This document shows positions 34,733 through 46,700 of a stretch of 64,000 nucleotides of DNA, one piece after another. Each line of letters begins with the position of its first letter. The stretch's first letter is position 1. Source of the DNA: Stereocaulon alpinum. Taxonomy: Eukaryota; Ascomycota; Lecanoromycetes; Lecanorales; Stereocaulaceae. The DNA is taken from NCBI GenBank assembly GCA_018257865.1, contig JAEUBA010000013.1, positions 1 to 64,000 on the forward strand, read 5' to 3'. The notes beneath the pieces were generated by a model that was given only the letters and a program-made list of their open reading frames with translations, ran no database searches and was not told where the DNA came from. Position numbers and translations under genes: made by a program.

Positions 34733-35187
34733 ATGCTACTCTTCCAACTCCCCTGCAGACTCCAGACCCTGCTTTTCTTACTCTGCAACGCAGCCAACAC
34801 AATCTACGTAGTTTCCATGTGTGCCACTGAGCCACAGAGGGCACCCTCAGCCTTTGCGAGTGGAGTTCCACTTCGTCTATCTCCCACCATTTCAACTATC
34901 TCACCTCGTTTATTCCCAACCAATACACCATCCGGAACGCCAACTGCTACCTACCACTGGTGGCATTCTGTTCAGGTAGAAAACCTCACTTGTATGCTCG
35001 CAGCCTTCGATATAGCTAGTTTTGTATTCTTGGTGCTCCGTTGGAGAAAGCTCTTGGATATCGTATGTCTTCCCCCAACAAGCTGTAGAAAGAGGACGAC
35101 TATGCTGATCATTGACAGATGAAGGAACCACTCGCCGAGATAGATGACGACGGTGATGAGCTAAATGAAGGGTTAGGGGACAGTTGA
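34733..35187 (+). CDS. HWW-family small membrane protein 3 (unknown function)
   Basis: Two exons (34733-35062 and 35119-35187) encode about 132 residues. It begins with a hydrophobic segment (LQTLLFLLCNAANTIYVV). A Ser/Thr/Pro-rich linker leads to YHWWHS and a membrane segment TCMLAAFDIASFVFLVLRW ending RKLLDI. The intron again follows the Ile codon in phase 0 (GTATGT to GACAG). The last exon starts MKEPLAEI, similar to LKHPLARI of gene 2, but ends acidic (DDDGDE) where the others are basic. That charge switch could mark divergence in partner or orientation. Family membership is well supported by the structure, but function is unknown. Confidence 0.7.
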
Positions 35188-36482
35188 AAGAAGCTTGCAG
35201 GACGTGTGGGCCCGGTGCAGCCCCCCTGTCAGTCTCTTTCAGAGCCGGTTTGCGCTCATAGACTGAAAGTGTTGTTGGACTTGACGTTCGAAGTGCCAAG
35301 TTAGAGCTACATTACTGGGAGTTGAAAAGCAAGGCACGTGATCCTCTAGCGGTTTTAGGGGTCCGAACGGAGGAAAGTCCTACTTCGATATGCTCCCAAA
35401 GTAATGACATTGTTATAATGTAAGCACAATCGTCCAATGTAGGCTCAAACCCCCTTAAAGCACACTACCGATGTCAATCTCTAAGCAGAGAAAAGCCGCA
35501 GATTGCTGGACCTGAAACCCTCAAAGGCAAACATGAGGGCCCGAGATGCTCCGAACGTGACCAAGATACCAACGTCTCTGCGAGGTGGAAGGAGACTGCC
35601 ATTCAGGTTGACCCAAGATGTTTCGGCTTATAGGATATGTAGGGAATGGTGATCGACAAGTCACTGAGCCTAAATGGTGACTCAACGCTGTGAACCAATA
35701 CACTTCGGTAAACCTTGCACGGGTAGAGTCAATGATACTTTGGAGAGGCAGTAGAGGCTTGGGAGAAGAGCCAAGACTTTTGACGTGTGGAGCCATACTT
35801 CATTCGGTTAGTGTCGGATATGCCCGCTCAACGGTTGCTAGGCATATCGAGAACTCTATCTCTTCCCCAGATATCAACATGCTCCTGCTTACTACTGTCC
35901 ACAAAGTATATGGAATGACGTGTATATTAAGCTCAAAGACATGCGCCCATGTACAAGATTAGCCTGATGAGATATGGAGGCACGAGGAATGATAGACACA
36001 CCCGGACACGCTAGCTTTTGCGATTGGATCAAGTGAATATGTTTGGAAATTTGCCAGCATTTGGTGAGTGCAATGTTCTTCCTTGCCGTTAACGTATTCT
36101 GTGTCTATTCGTCAGTCGAGACTACCAAGCCTCTGGGATGTTTCCTTCTAAATGCTTCCTATCTTACAAGTCGTTATCCGGCCTGCGCCTTCCTCTCCAT
36201 ATCAGCCCAGTAATCATTATTTAAGTACATCCTAGATTGTGTTTAAAGATTCTATGATGCAATGAGCCTATCCTCACTAGTAGCATCATTTTGCAGCATA
36301 AGATGTCTCTCAGAGTTATCATTGAGTATATTCACGACCTGGCTCTTATAGCAAGAAATACCATTCGAATTGTCTTTCCTCTATATTCTTAGCCATCGTT
36401 ATTCCAGCTCGCACTGCCGATTTTGCCAGGGCAAAAGGCTGGCATATCGCGTGTGTCTCGTCAGAACTTTCGCTACCTCACC
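35188..36482. other. Intergenic region, no confident gene
   Basis: About 1.3 kb. Open frames at 35,521-35,796 (minus) and 35,690-35,962 (plus) overlap each other and show no family feature. Probably contains the promoter of the 36,483 gene. Confidence 0.45.
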
Positions 36483-38235
36483 ATGTCGCAAACCCCACCA
36501 CATACTTCACATTGGCAATGGCGGTATCATCCGCGCCAAATTTCTCCATATGATAACCTAAGTATGCGTTGCATCAGAACATTGAGACACCTTCTACAAA
36601 ATTTGTGGCGGTCGCTAATCGTTGTTGATAAAGCTGTGGTCCGCGACAACAAACCCAGAGAGCCGCCACCTCCAGCAACGCCGCTTGATTTTCCTCGCTG
36701 CCGACCTCACACGTCATTGTACCCTTCGAACAACGATGTTATTGATGACCAGGACCTTGTCAAGATCTTCACCAACATCCTGAGGACTGGGCCGTCCACC
36801 AAACACCTGGAAGCCTTGAACATTAGCCTTGTCGATGATGTACCCCTTGGGCAGTTAGTACCATCAGACTACATACCACCAACATCATGGCTACAGGATC
36901 CTACTTCCGACGAGAATAATAAGGAAAGTACAGCCGCACCATCGACATCTCAGACACTAAGCAATGGAGCTCCGATCCCAAGTCGAAAAGCTTTCTATGA
37001 CTCTGTCACAGAATTGTCATACGACAATGAAGACGCCTTCCGTGCCATTCGACGAGAACCCCCTCTGCCCAACAGAAAACCCATAAAAGTCATTCATTTC
37101 AGGAAATTCTGGGACAACTTGAATCTCATGGGCGACTTCTGGGATACGAGTCTTGACCAATACGCCGAAGACCCAGAAGATACAACCAAGTCCGTCATGG
37201 ACCTCGATGAGCTAAGATCAGAAGCACAACAGGCCAATCAAGCAGGGGAGGCTGCCAAAGAGGAAGCAACCGAGAAAAAGAAAATCTACACAGGGCGTCG
37301 CACCGACACAGGACGCAATATGCCAGTCAGATACCGCGAAGACACCGTTTTTGCCTTTATCGAGACTCTGGTTTGGGCATTCCGCTGCAGACTGCAGAAC
37401 GCTCAGATGGCACCAAAGCTCAAGATGCACGGTATGATGGTTCCGCTCCCACACATCGCATCAGTATATCGCCAGCCGAAAGACAGGGAGCGGGCAAGGA
37501 GCCTCATCAGTGAGGGGCCTCTGCTAGGTATGTACTGCAGAGATCAAACATGCTTCCGCCGACCCGACGAGGAGGTGGGCCATGGCAAACAAGAAATCAT
37601 GGACTTGCTCAAGGAAACCGGAGTGGTCTTGATGCTGGCTCAGAAGCGCGCCAGAGAAGGCAAGGAGGAGAAAAAACCTGGCCAAGACAAATGGTGGGCG
37701 AATGCACCTCGCTGGGGTGGTGGTAAGGGTGGAGAGGTCGGCGGTGATAAAGGTGAGGCTGTCGAAGAGCCTGAGTCGTCTGACGCTCCCCGGAAGCGAA
37801 CGAAGAAGGTTTTTAAAGCTAACAACAACTGGGAAATTGTGCGACCGCCTTCAAGCACCTGGGAGAAGAACGTTGCCTACCAGCAGATTGGGAGGAACAA
37901 GTCCACAGAGTATGACGATGTGAGTACATCTACACCGTTAATCTAACGTGCGCTCACCCATTGCACAGATATATCTTATCTCCTCCCTGAACCACCACAT
38001 CTCAATTGTCCACGCTCGCATCCACCTCAACTTCATCGAATACTTCAACGAGAACAATCCCTCCAGCAGCCCGAATGCGATGCATCAGCCATGGTACGCA
38101 TTGAAACTGGAACGATCACAGTGGTTCGACTTCTTCAATGCGGACGATAGAGTACAGGCAATGCGAGGAATATGGGCTGTTTTGGCCTTCTTGATGAGGG
38201 AGGAGGATGCCGGGGATGATCTCATGAAAGCGTAA
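36483..38235 (+). CDS. Conserved-looking fungal protein of unknown function, 567 residues
   Basis: Two exons (36483-37919 and 37969-38235) join as EYDD-IYLISSLN. The chosen ATG begins MSQTPPHTSHWQWRYHP; an upstream in-frame start at 36,423 would add 20 residues. The protein has no signal peptide or membrane segment. It has a Pro-rich early region, a mixed folded-looking core (KVIHFRKFWDNLNLMGDFWD; VRYREDTVFAFIETLVWAF), an EAAKEEATEKKK helix, and a Lys/Gly-rich basic stretch with RKRTKKVF that could be a nuclear signal. The second exon is helical and Trp-rich (QPWYALKLERSQWFDFF). I cannot assign a family. Intact splicing and codon use make it a real gene. Confidence 0.75.
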
Positions 38236-39246
38236 CCTGGGTCCCTCCCGGCTTGGCTGAAGCCAAACGGTACCTTGGTGCTCGTCTAGGTATATCAATG
38301 CAGACATGGTCAATGTCTATGCATAGAAGACAGGCATTTGGGATAGAGATAGGAGACCTTAGGTACAGCAGCGCGGGGTATTGAATACGAGTCACATAAC
38401 CAACGTTCTCATTCACTGATCGTTGATGACCAAGGCGTACTATTTCATGATTTCTGCAACATCTTCCTTGCTTAGGAACGAGATTCTATCTCTAATAGTA
38501 ACTTGAGGGTACGAAGCTACACTGGCTTCGAAATGACGGATTAGAGCTGTACCTATTCCCCTCAGTAGTAGAATAGAATACGTCCTTCCTACGTATGTAC
38601 TTTCACAAGCCTATACATATCCTGGATATCCTGGCATTGTGAATGGGTGACACTGTTACCTATAGGGTCAACTACCTTGTAAGGTAGTGGGGTTGAGTGA
38701 GTCAAGACACGAAGATGGGTCAAGACAGTGAGTGTCCTTTTGTGGTTGGTTTGGGGACGGTAAGTTGGTCTGATGTGTATTGTGTCGATTTTCTTATAGT
38801 ATATCTTTCCCGAACTCGAGTGTGTTTTCTCGCTGTTAGGTGTTGTCCAGGTATAGAGGCTTAGTGTGCGTGGCTCGAAGGGGTTTTGGAAAAGCGACAA
38901 CCGTAGCTCCGTTCTCGAAATCGAAGTGAAGTCCAGCTCGGGATATTTTGAATTCATATCGAGAAAGTAGGAGCGTGGACGTGATGGACTGTATCTTCCT
39001 TTCTATTGCCCCAAAGTGATCACGAGCTAGTTTGGTTTTCATAAAATATTCAAACGTGATAACGCCAATGCTTGATGCTTGATGCACGATCAATCACCTT
39101 CCCATGCATGCATGCATGCGTGTCCCCTGGTATCATTCCCACCCAGCCAGCCGTCTAATGCATCGTCCCCATGGTATCATTCCCACCCAGCCAGCCGTCT
39201 AATGCATTCGTAATCCTTAACCCCAAAAAAAAATCATCATGTACGG
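38236..39246. other. Intergenic region, convergent genes
   Basis: About 1 kb between the 3' ends of the 36,483 gene and the BRCT gene. It carries CATG repeats and a duplicated 36-base segment, annotated separately. No gene was recognised; the minus-strand frame at 38,589-39,093 is not convincing. Confidence 0.5.
39100..39208. repeat. CATG microsatellite and a 36-base direct repeat with 44-base period
   Basis: CATG repeats occupy about 39,102-39,118. Then TGGTATCATTCCCACCCAGC followed by CAGCCGTCTAATGCAT occurs at 39,128-39,163 and again identically at 39,172-39,207. It is a small recent duplication in the 3' flank of the BRCT gene. Confidence 0.85.
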
Positions 39247-40140
39247 TCATCTAGCCCCCTTCCCTTTTCCCTGTGCAGTCGATCTTGTATCTTCTGTACC
39301 TGAGGTTGGCGTGCTCTCCTTCTTAAAAAACCCATAGACGGATTTGACGCCTTTCGGAGCAATGCTCAATGCCTCGAACCGCGCTTCAGGCTGTCTTTTG
39401 CCTGTCTTGATGGATTCGAGTACCCAGTCCACGCCTACGAATTTGACGCCTTTGCCGCCGACGCGAGTGATCTCTTTGTGGATCTTGCTTCCTGATAAGC
39501 CGCCTCCTGCGCCTCCACCTCCTTGGGCGCTATTGGGCCTACCGAGTATGACATGCGTGACGGTGCGGCGGCCAAGGGCGATGGAGATGTTGGCGCCTTG
39601 TTCGCAGAGTAGGCGCTTGAGCTTATGGTCGGAGATTGTGGGTGCAGTGGAGCCGTTGATGTAGATTGTCAAGCCAGTGAAGATGCCCTTTTGCGCTTTC
39701 TCAGACGGAGACGTTATGACGTCTTCCCGTACAGTGGTAGACGGTTGTTTTGTCTCCGGAAACTCGCCTTCCCTCTCCCTCTTCTCCCTTTCCCTCCTCT
39801 CTCTCTCCTCCTTCGCACCCTCAACAATCATAACACCTACATCCCTCCAACCCTCTTCCCTCAAGCCTGGAGCCCCGACCTCCCAATTCCCGTTCTCTTT
39901 CCGGCCATCTTTACCAAACAAGGGATTACCTGCTCCCACTGTATCGAAGATCCTTTGGCCCCCACTCTCACCGGCGCGGAATTGATGGCCGAGCTTGAAG
40001 GTGCGTGATTGGCGCCATGAAGTTGATCCAGCCAATCGGTTGTCGGCGCGCTGGTGGCCTGTGGCAGAGGAGTTGTAGGGGTCGAATGTTCTGCGTTTGG
40101 GTTCTGCAGCTGGTGGGATGTGGGGGTGCAGCGGTGGCAT
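39247..40140 (-). CDS. BRCT-domain protein
   Basis: A single exon encodes 297 residues from the ATG starting MPPLHPHIPPAAEPKRRTFD. A conserved-looking N-terminal block follows (DPYNSSATGHQRADNRLAGS, SRTFKL) along with a charged helix of Arg/Glu repeats (residues 109-125). A single BRCT domain lies at about residues 151-248, with GIFTGLTIYING, a Gly-rich loop, and the characteristic Trp in VDWVLESIKTGKR. BRCT domains bind phosphopeptides or DNA ends in repair and checkpoint proteins. The ORF stays open upstream to 40,356, but that part is repeat-encoded (HRTSHIA units) and probably noncoding. The specific role is unknown. Confidence 0.8.
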   Translation of the reverse strand: MPPLHPHIPPAAEPKRRTFDPYNSSATGHQRADNRLAGSTSWRQSRTFKLGHQFRAGESGGQRIFDTVGAGNPLFGKDGRKENGNWEVGAPGLREEGWRDVGVMIVEGAKEERERREREKREREGEFPETKQPSTTVREDVITSPSEKAQKGIFTGLTIYINGSTAPTISDHKLKRLLCEQGANISIALGRRTVTHVILGRPNSAQGGGGAGGGLSGSKIHKEITRVGGKGVKFVGVDWVLESIKTGKRQPEARFEALSIAPKGVKSVYGFFKKESTPTSGTEDTRSTAQGKGKGAR

Positions 40141-41675
40141 AGGCAGGGGTGTAGTGACGCAAGGCAGGTAGGCCGAGAGTAGAGGAGACGTTGGAGGAGG
40201 TGTAGGCGAGGCGAGGCAAGACAAGGTGAGTGATGGGCGATGCAGGGTCAGAAGTCGTGAACGTTCCAGGCGGTTGAGGATGTGCGATGTGCGATGTGCG
40301 ATGTGCGATGTGCGATGTACGATTGCTCGTGCGCAGTTGATGCAGAGTAGATCCAAAATGGCGTGCTAAGGTAAAGGTCAAGGTACAAGGTACACAAAAG
40401 TCTATCGTGCCTAGATTCTTGGGATAGGCGTTATGCAGCGAAGGACGCCGCAAAGAGCTCGCAGAGTTCGCAGAGTTCGCAGAGTTCGCAGAGTCGTCGT
40501 TGGAAAAGTCGTTGGAATGGGCAGGAATTAGCTCTCCAAATTCCTTGGAGCGACTGTAAACAGAACGATTCGTGTTGTCTTACCCCGGATTAGGGAAGGA
40601 ATCTGCATGGCGTCATGGATTGTGCATGGACAAGGCAACGCAGACTACGTACTCTTCTCCAGGATCTATCCGTGCACCCCAGAATCGTGAGAGATGAACG
40701 CCAGATTAGCTTCCTAATTGTTCTCGTGGGCCAGGGTGGTCTTGACAGGGGTGCTTGGACATTAGGAAGGATTTGTTGATTGAAGATGGAAAGATTGACT
40801 GCAGAGCGTGGGAACGCATAAACACTGGCGCGGCAGTAGGCCCATTGCCTGTTTTGGATTCTTCTCACATGCAGCCGCTTTCCCTCCTGCGCAGAGCCGC
40901 TGTACGAGGCACATAGTGCATAACTCTAGGGCTTACAGCTTACAGCAACGGCTCTACCTGAACCGGGTTGGCTGTTCCACCGTTTTGCAGGGTACCTCTT
41001 CAGGACTTCGCAGCGTCATCGCACATTATCAGCAAAACGAAATCGGATTGAGTTTTGGCCCCTTCGGTCTCTTTTCTGATTATCCTGACGGATATAGTAG
41101 TGGCATTGAAGTGCAAGCTAGATATGCGAGCCAACTGTCTTTCCAATTCGCTATGCTACCCTAGTGAAGCTTTCGCTATCTTGGACACCGAAGACTCACA
41201 TTGTGAGAACAAAGTAAACGCTATCCAAATGCTCATCATCTCTCCTGCCTAGGTTCATGAACAGGCGCTTTTGGTGGGACAAACTCTGTACCGCTTTCGT
41301 TATACCTGATACCGCTGCTTTGACACATCCCATCATAATGAAATTCGTAATCATAAATTCCGCCATCTAGGGCGGAGCATGGGTCAAAGGAGTTTCTGTA
41401 GAGAATCGAAATTCGTGGCGTCATGTCGTGAATAAAATGTGGAGTTAAAAATATGATAGAAACCAAGTCGTCGATACTAGCTCTCTTCGAATCTTTGAGT
41501 ATTCGTCGTTTCAAAGGGTAGGAGATGAGAGGTGCGTCCTCGGCATGCGATTTGGGACATTAAAGTGATTGTATGAGCGAGTTGCTGGTAGATGGCCTGG
41601 GTATAGTATCGTCGATTTACTTGTGAACCGTAATTAAGCAAAGCCTTGGAATCGTGTCCACAGAACACTCTATCA
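40141..41675. other. Intergenic region between BRCT gene and StuA
   Basis: About 1.5 kb. The first 350 bases hold microsatellites and the probable BRCT promoter; the last part is 3' flank of stuA. Short frames here start at non-ATG codons or lack features. Confidence 0.5.
40279..40495. repeat. Two microsatellites: GATGTGC and GCAGAGTTC arrays
   Basis: About six copies of the 7-base unit GATGTGC lie at 40,279-40,318. About three and a half copies of the 9-base unit GCAGAGTTC lie at about 40,461-40,494. Both sit upstream of the BRCT gene start, within its likely promoter or leader. Confidence 0.9.
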
Positions 41676-43782
41676 TCAACGAACGCGTGCCCGTGGCGTG
41701 GCAATAGTCCGCGCTCGGTTAAGTGGCTTGACTTCAGGTTCGTAAGCGGTGACCATACTGCTCGCACCTGTGCCTTCCCTGCTCATCTTGCGACGCTTCA
41801 TGGCCTCAATGTCGTCACTTCGACTTGCGGGCCGCGAATTGTAATCATCGTCCTCACGCATTCTCTTACTCGACGCATTCACGCCATTAGATTGGGTAGG
41901 CGCGTACGGATGGATAGGGGTTGAATAGTGATCTGTATTTGTGCTTCCGTTTGGCACAGATCCGCGAGCATCACTCATGGGATTATAAAGGTTGCTGGAG
42001 GGTGGAGCGCGAGGCGGGGTGTGGTAGCCGGTAGTCCATTGCTGAGTTCCATTCGAGTTGCGTGCCGTTCCTCGAGCAGAGCCGTTCTGTTGCGAGGGAG
42101 AGCCATTCATATCAGTGGCTTGAGCGTGCTCCCCTTGCAGCGTAGCCGCGTTATAACCAGTATATGAATTGCGGTGGGTAGCATAAGCAGCATTATTGTC
42201 GTGCGAATAGTCCGGATCGTGATCATGTTCTGCCTCATCGCCCGCTCCGTGCTCGTTTCCCTGACTTTGGGCGTAGACATCAGCCTTTGAATCTCCATGT
42301 TCACTCCCTGTTCGTGATCCAGGCGCACGAGTGGCTGGAGGGCCCATATCTTGTTTGCCGTAGGTGCTTGACGGAAGAGGGCCGCCCCGTGGCATAGCCA
42401 CATATTGTGATTGCTGAGGAGCTGCTGCAGAGTACATTGGTCGCGAACTGTCATATGATTGGTGGCTTTGATATGGTTGCAAACTCGGCATTGTGGCTCC
42501 TGGAGGAGTTGTAGCTGGTGTCGCGGGTGTTGAGTGTGGATGAGTTTCCATCATTATAGGCTGACCACTTTGCCCTGCGATGTTTTGATTTCCCCAGTCA
42601 TAGGAGCTGCCTTGATTGTTCAACCCGATGGTCGTACTTGATGCGCTTGTTGGTGGAGTGGGAAATGTGTGTGCTCTATCGAGCCCCGGTCGCCCCGCTC
42701 CTGGGTGAGGAGCTATTGAATGAGGCTGCTGAGACCCCACCGCGCTGTTCATCGAATGATGATGGTGTAAAGAGGGCGGCTGCGAGCCTGGAGGGCCAGC
42801 CGCACCGCCAGCCTGCTTGGTGTCTAGCCGTCGGCGGTCAGCTGCGGCCATTACCGCATTGGTTCGACTCTGATTCGTGGGATGATAGAGTAAAGCTCCA
42901 ATGTTATGCACGAATAGAGGATATAATGACTCGGTAATCTTTTCCTTGTTGGCAAAGTCCAGAGCTCGATCAAAAGGAATCCTTTGTCATTTTAGCCGCG
43001 AGAACTATACACACAGGCAAACAAGCCATACCAGACGCCCTTCAAGTGCATTGGGCCAATTTTCACTACGTGACGTGTTTTCTCACTTTTCAGGATCCCA
43101 TCCCGGCGACCACGAGTCATACCAGCAACATTGAGGAGCTTAGTACCATTTATCATATGGTTATCTGCAGGCTCCGTTAGTCCACGTTGCCTAATCTGCA
43201 TTGCGTCTAGCTGACGCTGCATGATGCGGGCTGCATGCAATGGGCCTTACCGTCACGCCTGGCAACGCATACGCCTTTGGCCTCGACTTGAAAACACATG
43301 CACCCCTCGTCTTCCCACAGCGTTGCTGTTACTCGAGGCTTCATGCCGGATGGAGCCACCTGGCCACTTGTATCGGCATTTTGCTGTTGATAGCCTTGTG
43401 GGGGTCCGCTCGGTGCTCCAACGTACGTATGTTGCGCTGGCCCGCCTGCAGCCATTGCTGTGTGCATTAACTCCAGTGCTCATGTTTGAAGATATATGTA
43501 CTTACTTGGTAACGGGAGTAACCCTGAATTCATCTGAGGACCCATCGAAGAGGACACAGGATGACCTGGACCTTGTGGAGAAGTAATGCCATTGGGGTAT
43601 CCGTACTGAGTGTAGTGAGCTGGAGATTGTGCGTAGTTTCCGGGTCCAGGCTGTAGCACTGGCGGTTGCTGGTGCTGGTAGCTGGAGTATTGGGACATGC
43701 CTCCTGCAGTCGTTGCAGGCGGGTACGATTGCCCCGCTGACATCTGAGATTGTTGCGAATCTAAGTATTGCTGTTGATTCAT
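41676..43782 (-). CDS. stuA: APSES-family transcription factor StuA
   Basis: Four exons on the minus strand (43782-43506, 43457-43251, 43164-43032, 42981-41676) encode about 640 residues. The APSES/KilA-N DNA-binding domain spans about residues 134-235: RVTATLWEDEGCMCFQVEAK, CVARRDDNHMINGTKLLNVA, GMTRGRRDGILKSEKTRHVV, then GPMHLKGVWIPFDRALDFAN. The start MNQQQYLDSQQSQ is by analogy with other StuA proteins, which begin MNQ and are Gln/Tyr/Pro-rich. The C-terminal part is disordered and ends with a bipartite nuclear signal (KRMRE...MKRRKMSRE) and the usual RAR(T/S)I tail. StuA controls conidiation, development and often virulence and secondary metabolism. The reading frame stays open 144 codons further upstream without an ATG; see findings. 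Confidence 0.95.
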
Positions 43783-46700
43783 CGTGCTTGGAAAATGATC
43801 AGCGGTTTGACCGTACTCTTGGGATTGTTGGCTAGGTTGAGAGTACTCGGTAACTTCTGCGCTGTGCTCTGGTAGCTCGCGAGTCGGGGGAGCTGAGCAC
43901 TGAGAAGTTGGCGATGGAGACGGGGTTTTGAGTCCGATACCAGAATTAACGCTATTGTACGAGCTTGTCTGAGACGATTGTTGATGACTGCCGTGGCTGG
44001 TTGGAAAATTGTCTGAGCCCCCAATGCGAGATGCAGCAGAGTTGTAAGGAGTGGTCGCAACGTACGATTGCGGAAGATGTAGGTCTGGAAGGCGATCGCC
44101 GGAAAGTAAGGGTCGCTGGGAATAGTGTGAGCTGAACCACGGTATGTCAGCTGGGCCGCGGGTTTGAACCTGGGAAATCGATGGCAGCTCCAGCTTTTCG
44201 GTATTGATTGTCAAAGGCCTTGAATGACCAAGAGGCGAGAGATTTCACGCCAGCACAAGAGTCTCAAAGATGTCGTACAGTGTCCAGCTGAGCGATCCAG
44301 CCCGTGTAACGTGGTAAAAGAGCAGCTGGCGGCCGTAGTAGATTTGTAAGTGGCTCTGCCGTCAATGAAGCGATAGACTTGGGTGTGGGTATACAGATCG
44401 TGGTCGTCAAGATCGTTATAGTCGCTTTTTGGCCTTGTCCAATCGCTTGGTAGAGGCGCCTTCCGGAAAGGGCTCTAGGGGGAATGGTATCTCGAATATG
44501 ACTTCTATAAGCACGTGTATGACTGATGTCGAGTAGAGCTGATAGCTAGATGGGACAGTGTATGCAAGGTAGGTCAACTTGATGTACAGAGGGTCGTTAC
44601 AGAAGTTCGGCGCCAAGGTTTAGGTTGGAAAATCTGGTTGAAGATGTACTGCAGCACTGGCGATCAAGATGACAAAGGCGTATGGCTCGTTGCGGGTCGT
44701 TAGGGGTGGTCGTAGGGTAGTTTGCTTGCTTTGATGCAGGTTGTATGCAGGTGGAACGCAGCGCGCTGTAGTACAGACAAGGCGAAGAGAGGAATCTTAA
44801 GTAAGAAATGGCTGAAGGTACGCGTCTATCGGGTACTGGCTGATTTGAGGGATAAAGATCGTGGATTCTCGTTATGCTTCGTTGCGGTTTCGTTTCGTGG
44901 CAGGTAGGGTAGGGGTACGGTAGAAGAAGGTGAAGGCTCGGCAGCTGTTCAATGCGAGGTTAGCGCTGTAGGGCGTGAAAAGACAGGAACAGGATGAAGA
45001 GTAGGAGGTTCGCTGCATGAAATTACTGCACATACCTCCTGGCTTATGAAAGGATCATGCGAGTAATGCGCAAAGCTGTCCCACTCGTCTCTGCAGTAGG
45101 AGGGAGGGAGGGGGGGAGCAAAGTGGTGAGTTAGAGGAAGGCGGAGGCTGGCAGGCTGGGATGTGCTGTTAGCCTGCGGCGCTATCCAGTTAGCTCGCTT
45201 TTGATAATGGAGACGCCGACCTGATGATAGGACGACCCGTGACTGCTAGTAAATCACACCACGAACTCTGCAATTTGACGAAGGCGAAGAGGCGAGTAAG
45301 GTAATAGTAGTAAAATGGAAGTAGTAGCAGGTTGTTGATCTTGGAATTTTCAATGTTGTCGAGGCTCCAATAAGAGGAGCCGTGGGGATTGTGGGTCTCG
45401 ATATGCGAAATCCAAGCTTGGGCGTTTTGTGCGTTTTGTGCGTTGGCGCTCCACCCAATTGGCTTCTTTTGGAAGATTGGAAGCAAGCCCACAACAGCAG
45501 GGACCCCCTGTGTACCGTGTACCGAGTGGCACCTGAACTAAGGTGGAAGAGATTGAGCAGCTAAGAGTAGAGCAAGATCAAATTCACGATCCTGAGGCTT
45601 GGGAATCGTAGAGGTTGGAGGCTGCCCGTGCAACCGTTGAACGACAGTGCAGTAGCAAGTGGGACGGAGATGCAATGCAACGGGAGGACGGGCTCTTTTG
45701 TCTCAACGCCCCGAGCCGCTACAGGGACTGCCAACTGGTCTTTATCAATGATCCCATGCCCAACCCCTCAAATTGATCTTCAGAAAATGTCCTTGTAGGA
45801 TTCACAAATGTGTAGCATCATAGGGTGGAAATTAGAGGGCCCCCAGATCGCTTTGTATCGCCCAACACCCTATCTACTACTAAACTACAGGCATTATCGA
45901 GAGATTGACCGGCGGGAGAAGCAGCAGGGGATCTTGTGTGGTCCGTGTCGTTGAAGAAGTTGAGGAGCTGTCTCTTCCGCTTTTAGGGGGCTCTAGGGTC
46001 ATGCACCCTGCAGGCAAGCGGAAGTCTATACACTCATCGAATCACCGTCCGCCATTGCCTCCCAACCCTTGTCCATAAAATCGATCTACACTCGAGGCGG
46101 CCCTTTGATACGTGGGCTTGATTGAATCTTGAATCAGCCCCAATTGGTCGGCCCGGAGCTGTTGATCATTACGAAAACTCGACGCCTTGTACGATCTGGG
46201 AGTCGCAACCCGACTCATTCCTATGGAGTTCCGATCTACAGGAATAGGGGCAAGATGTTGACTTTTGCTGACAAGGCACCTTGTTGATCATGATGATGGT
46301 CCCTCGAGCTCAAATAATCAAAGTGCGGCTTTCGATTTCTGGGCAGGGTGATGGGGCACAGTGTCGGGAAAGCAGTCAAGCTAATTGCTTTCGCTGGACG
46401 ATCAATGGCTCCTTGCCTTCCCTTCCGAACAGCAACATTTTCGTTGATACGATAAAGAGCTCACTCTTTGGAATCCTTCCAAACCTTAGCTAGAGAATTT
46501 GTGGAGACAAGCTCTGGAAAAGATCCACGCAGCGTCCAGTCAGAATAAGCGAGCCGAGACAGTCTTAGTATGTTGATGTTGCTTCTGTGGTCTTGAAAAG
46601 TTGGTGGCAGGGATCCTGGATCGGCGCTGGACAAAGGAGGGGCACAGCGCTTAATTGGGGTTATTTGGGTTGAAGGCTGCCCACCATCAGTAGATTAAGT

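Noticed and set aside
40141..40453. Longer BRCT protein or overlapping frame through the GATGTGC array
   Set aside because: The added residues are translations of a microsatellite, and a well-placed ATG with conserved-looking sequence follows at 40,140.
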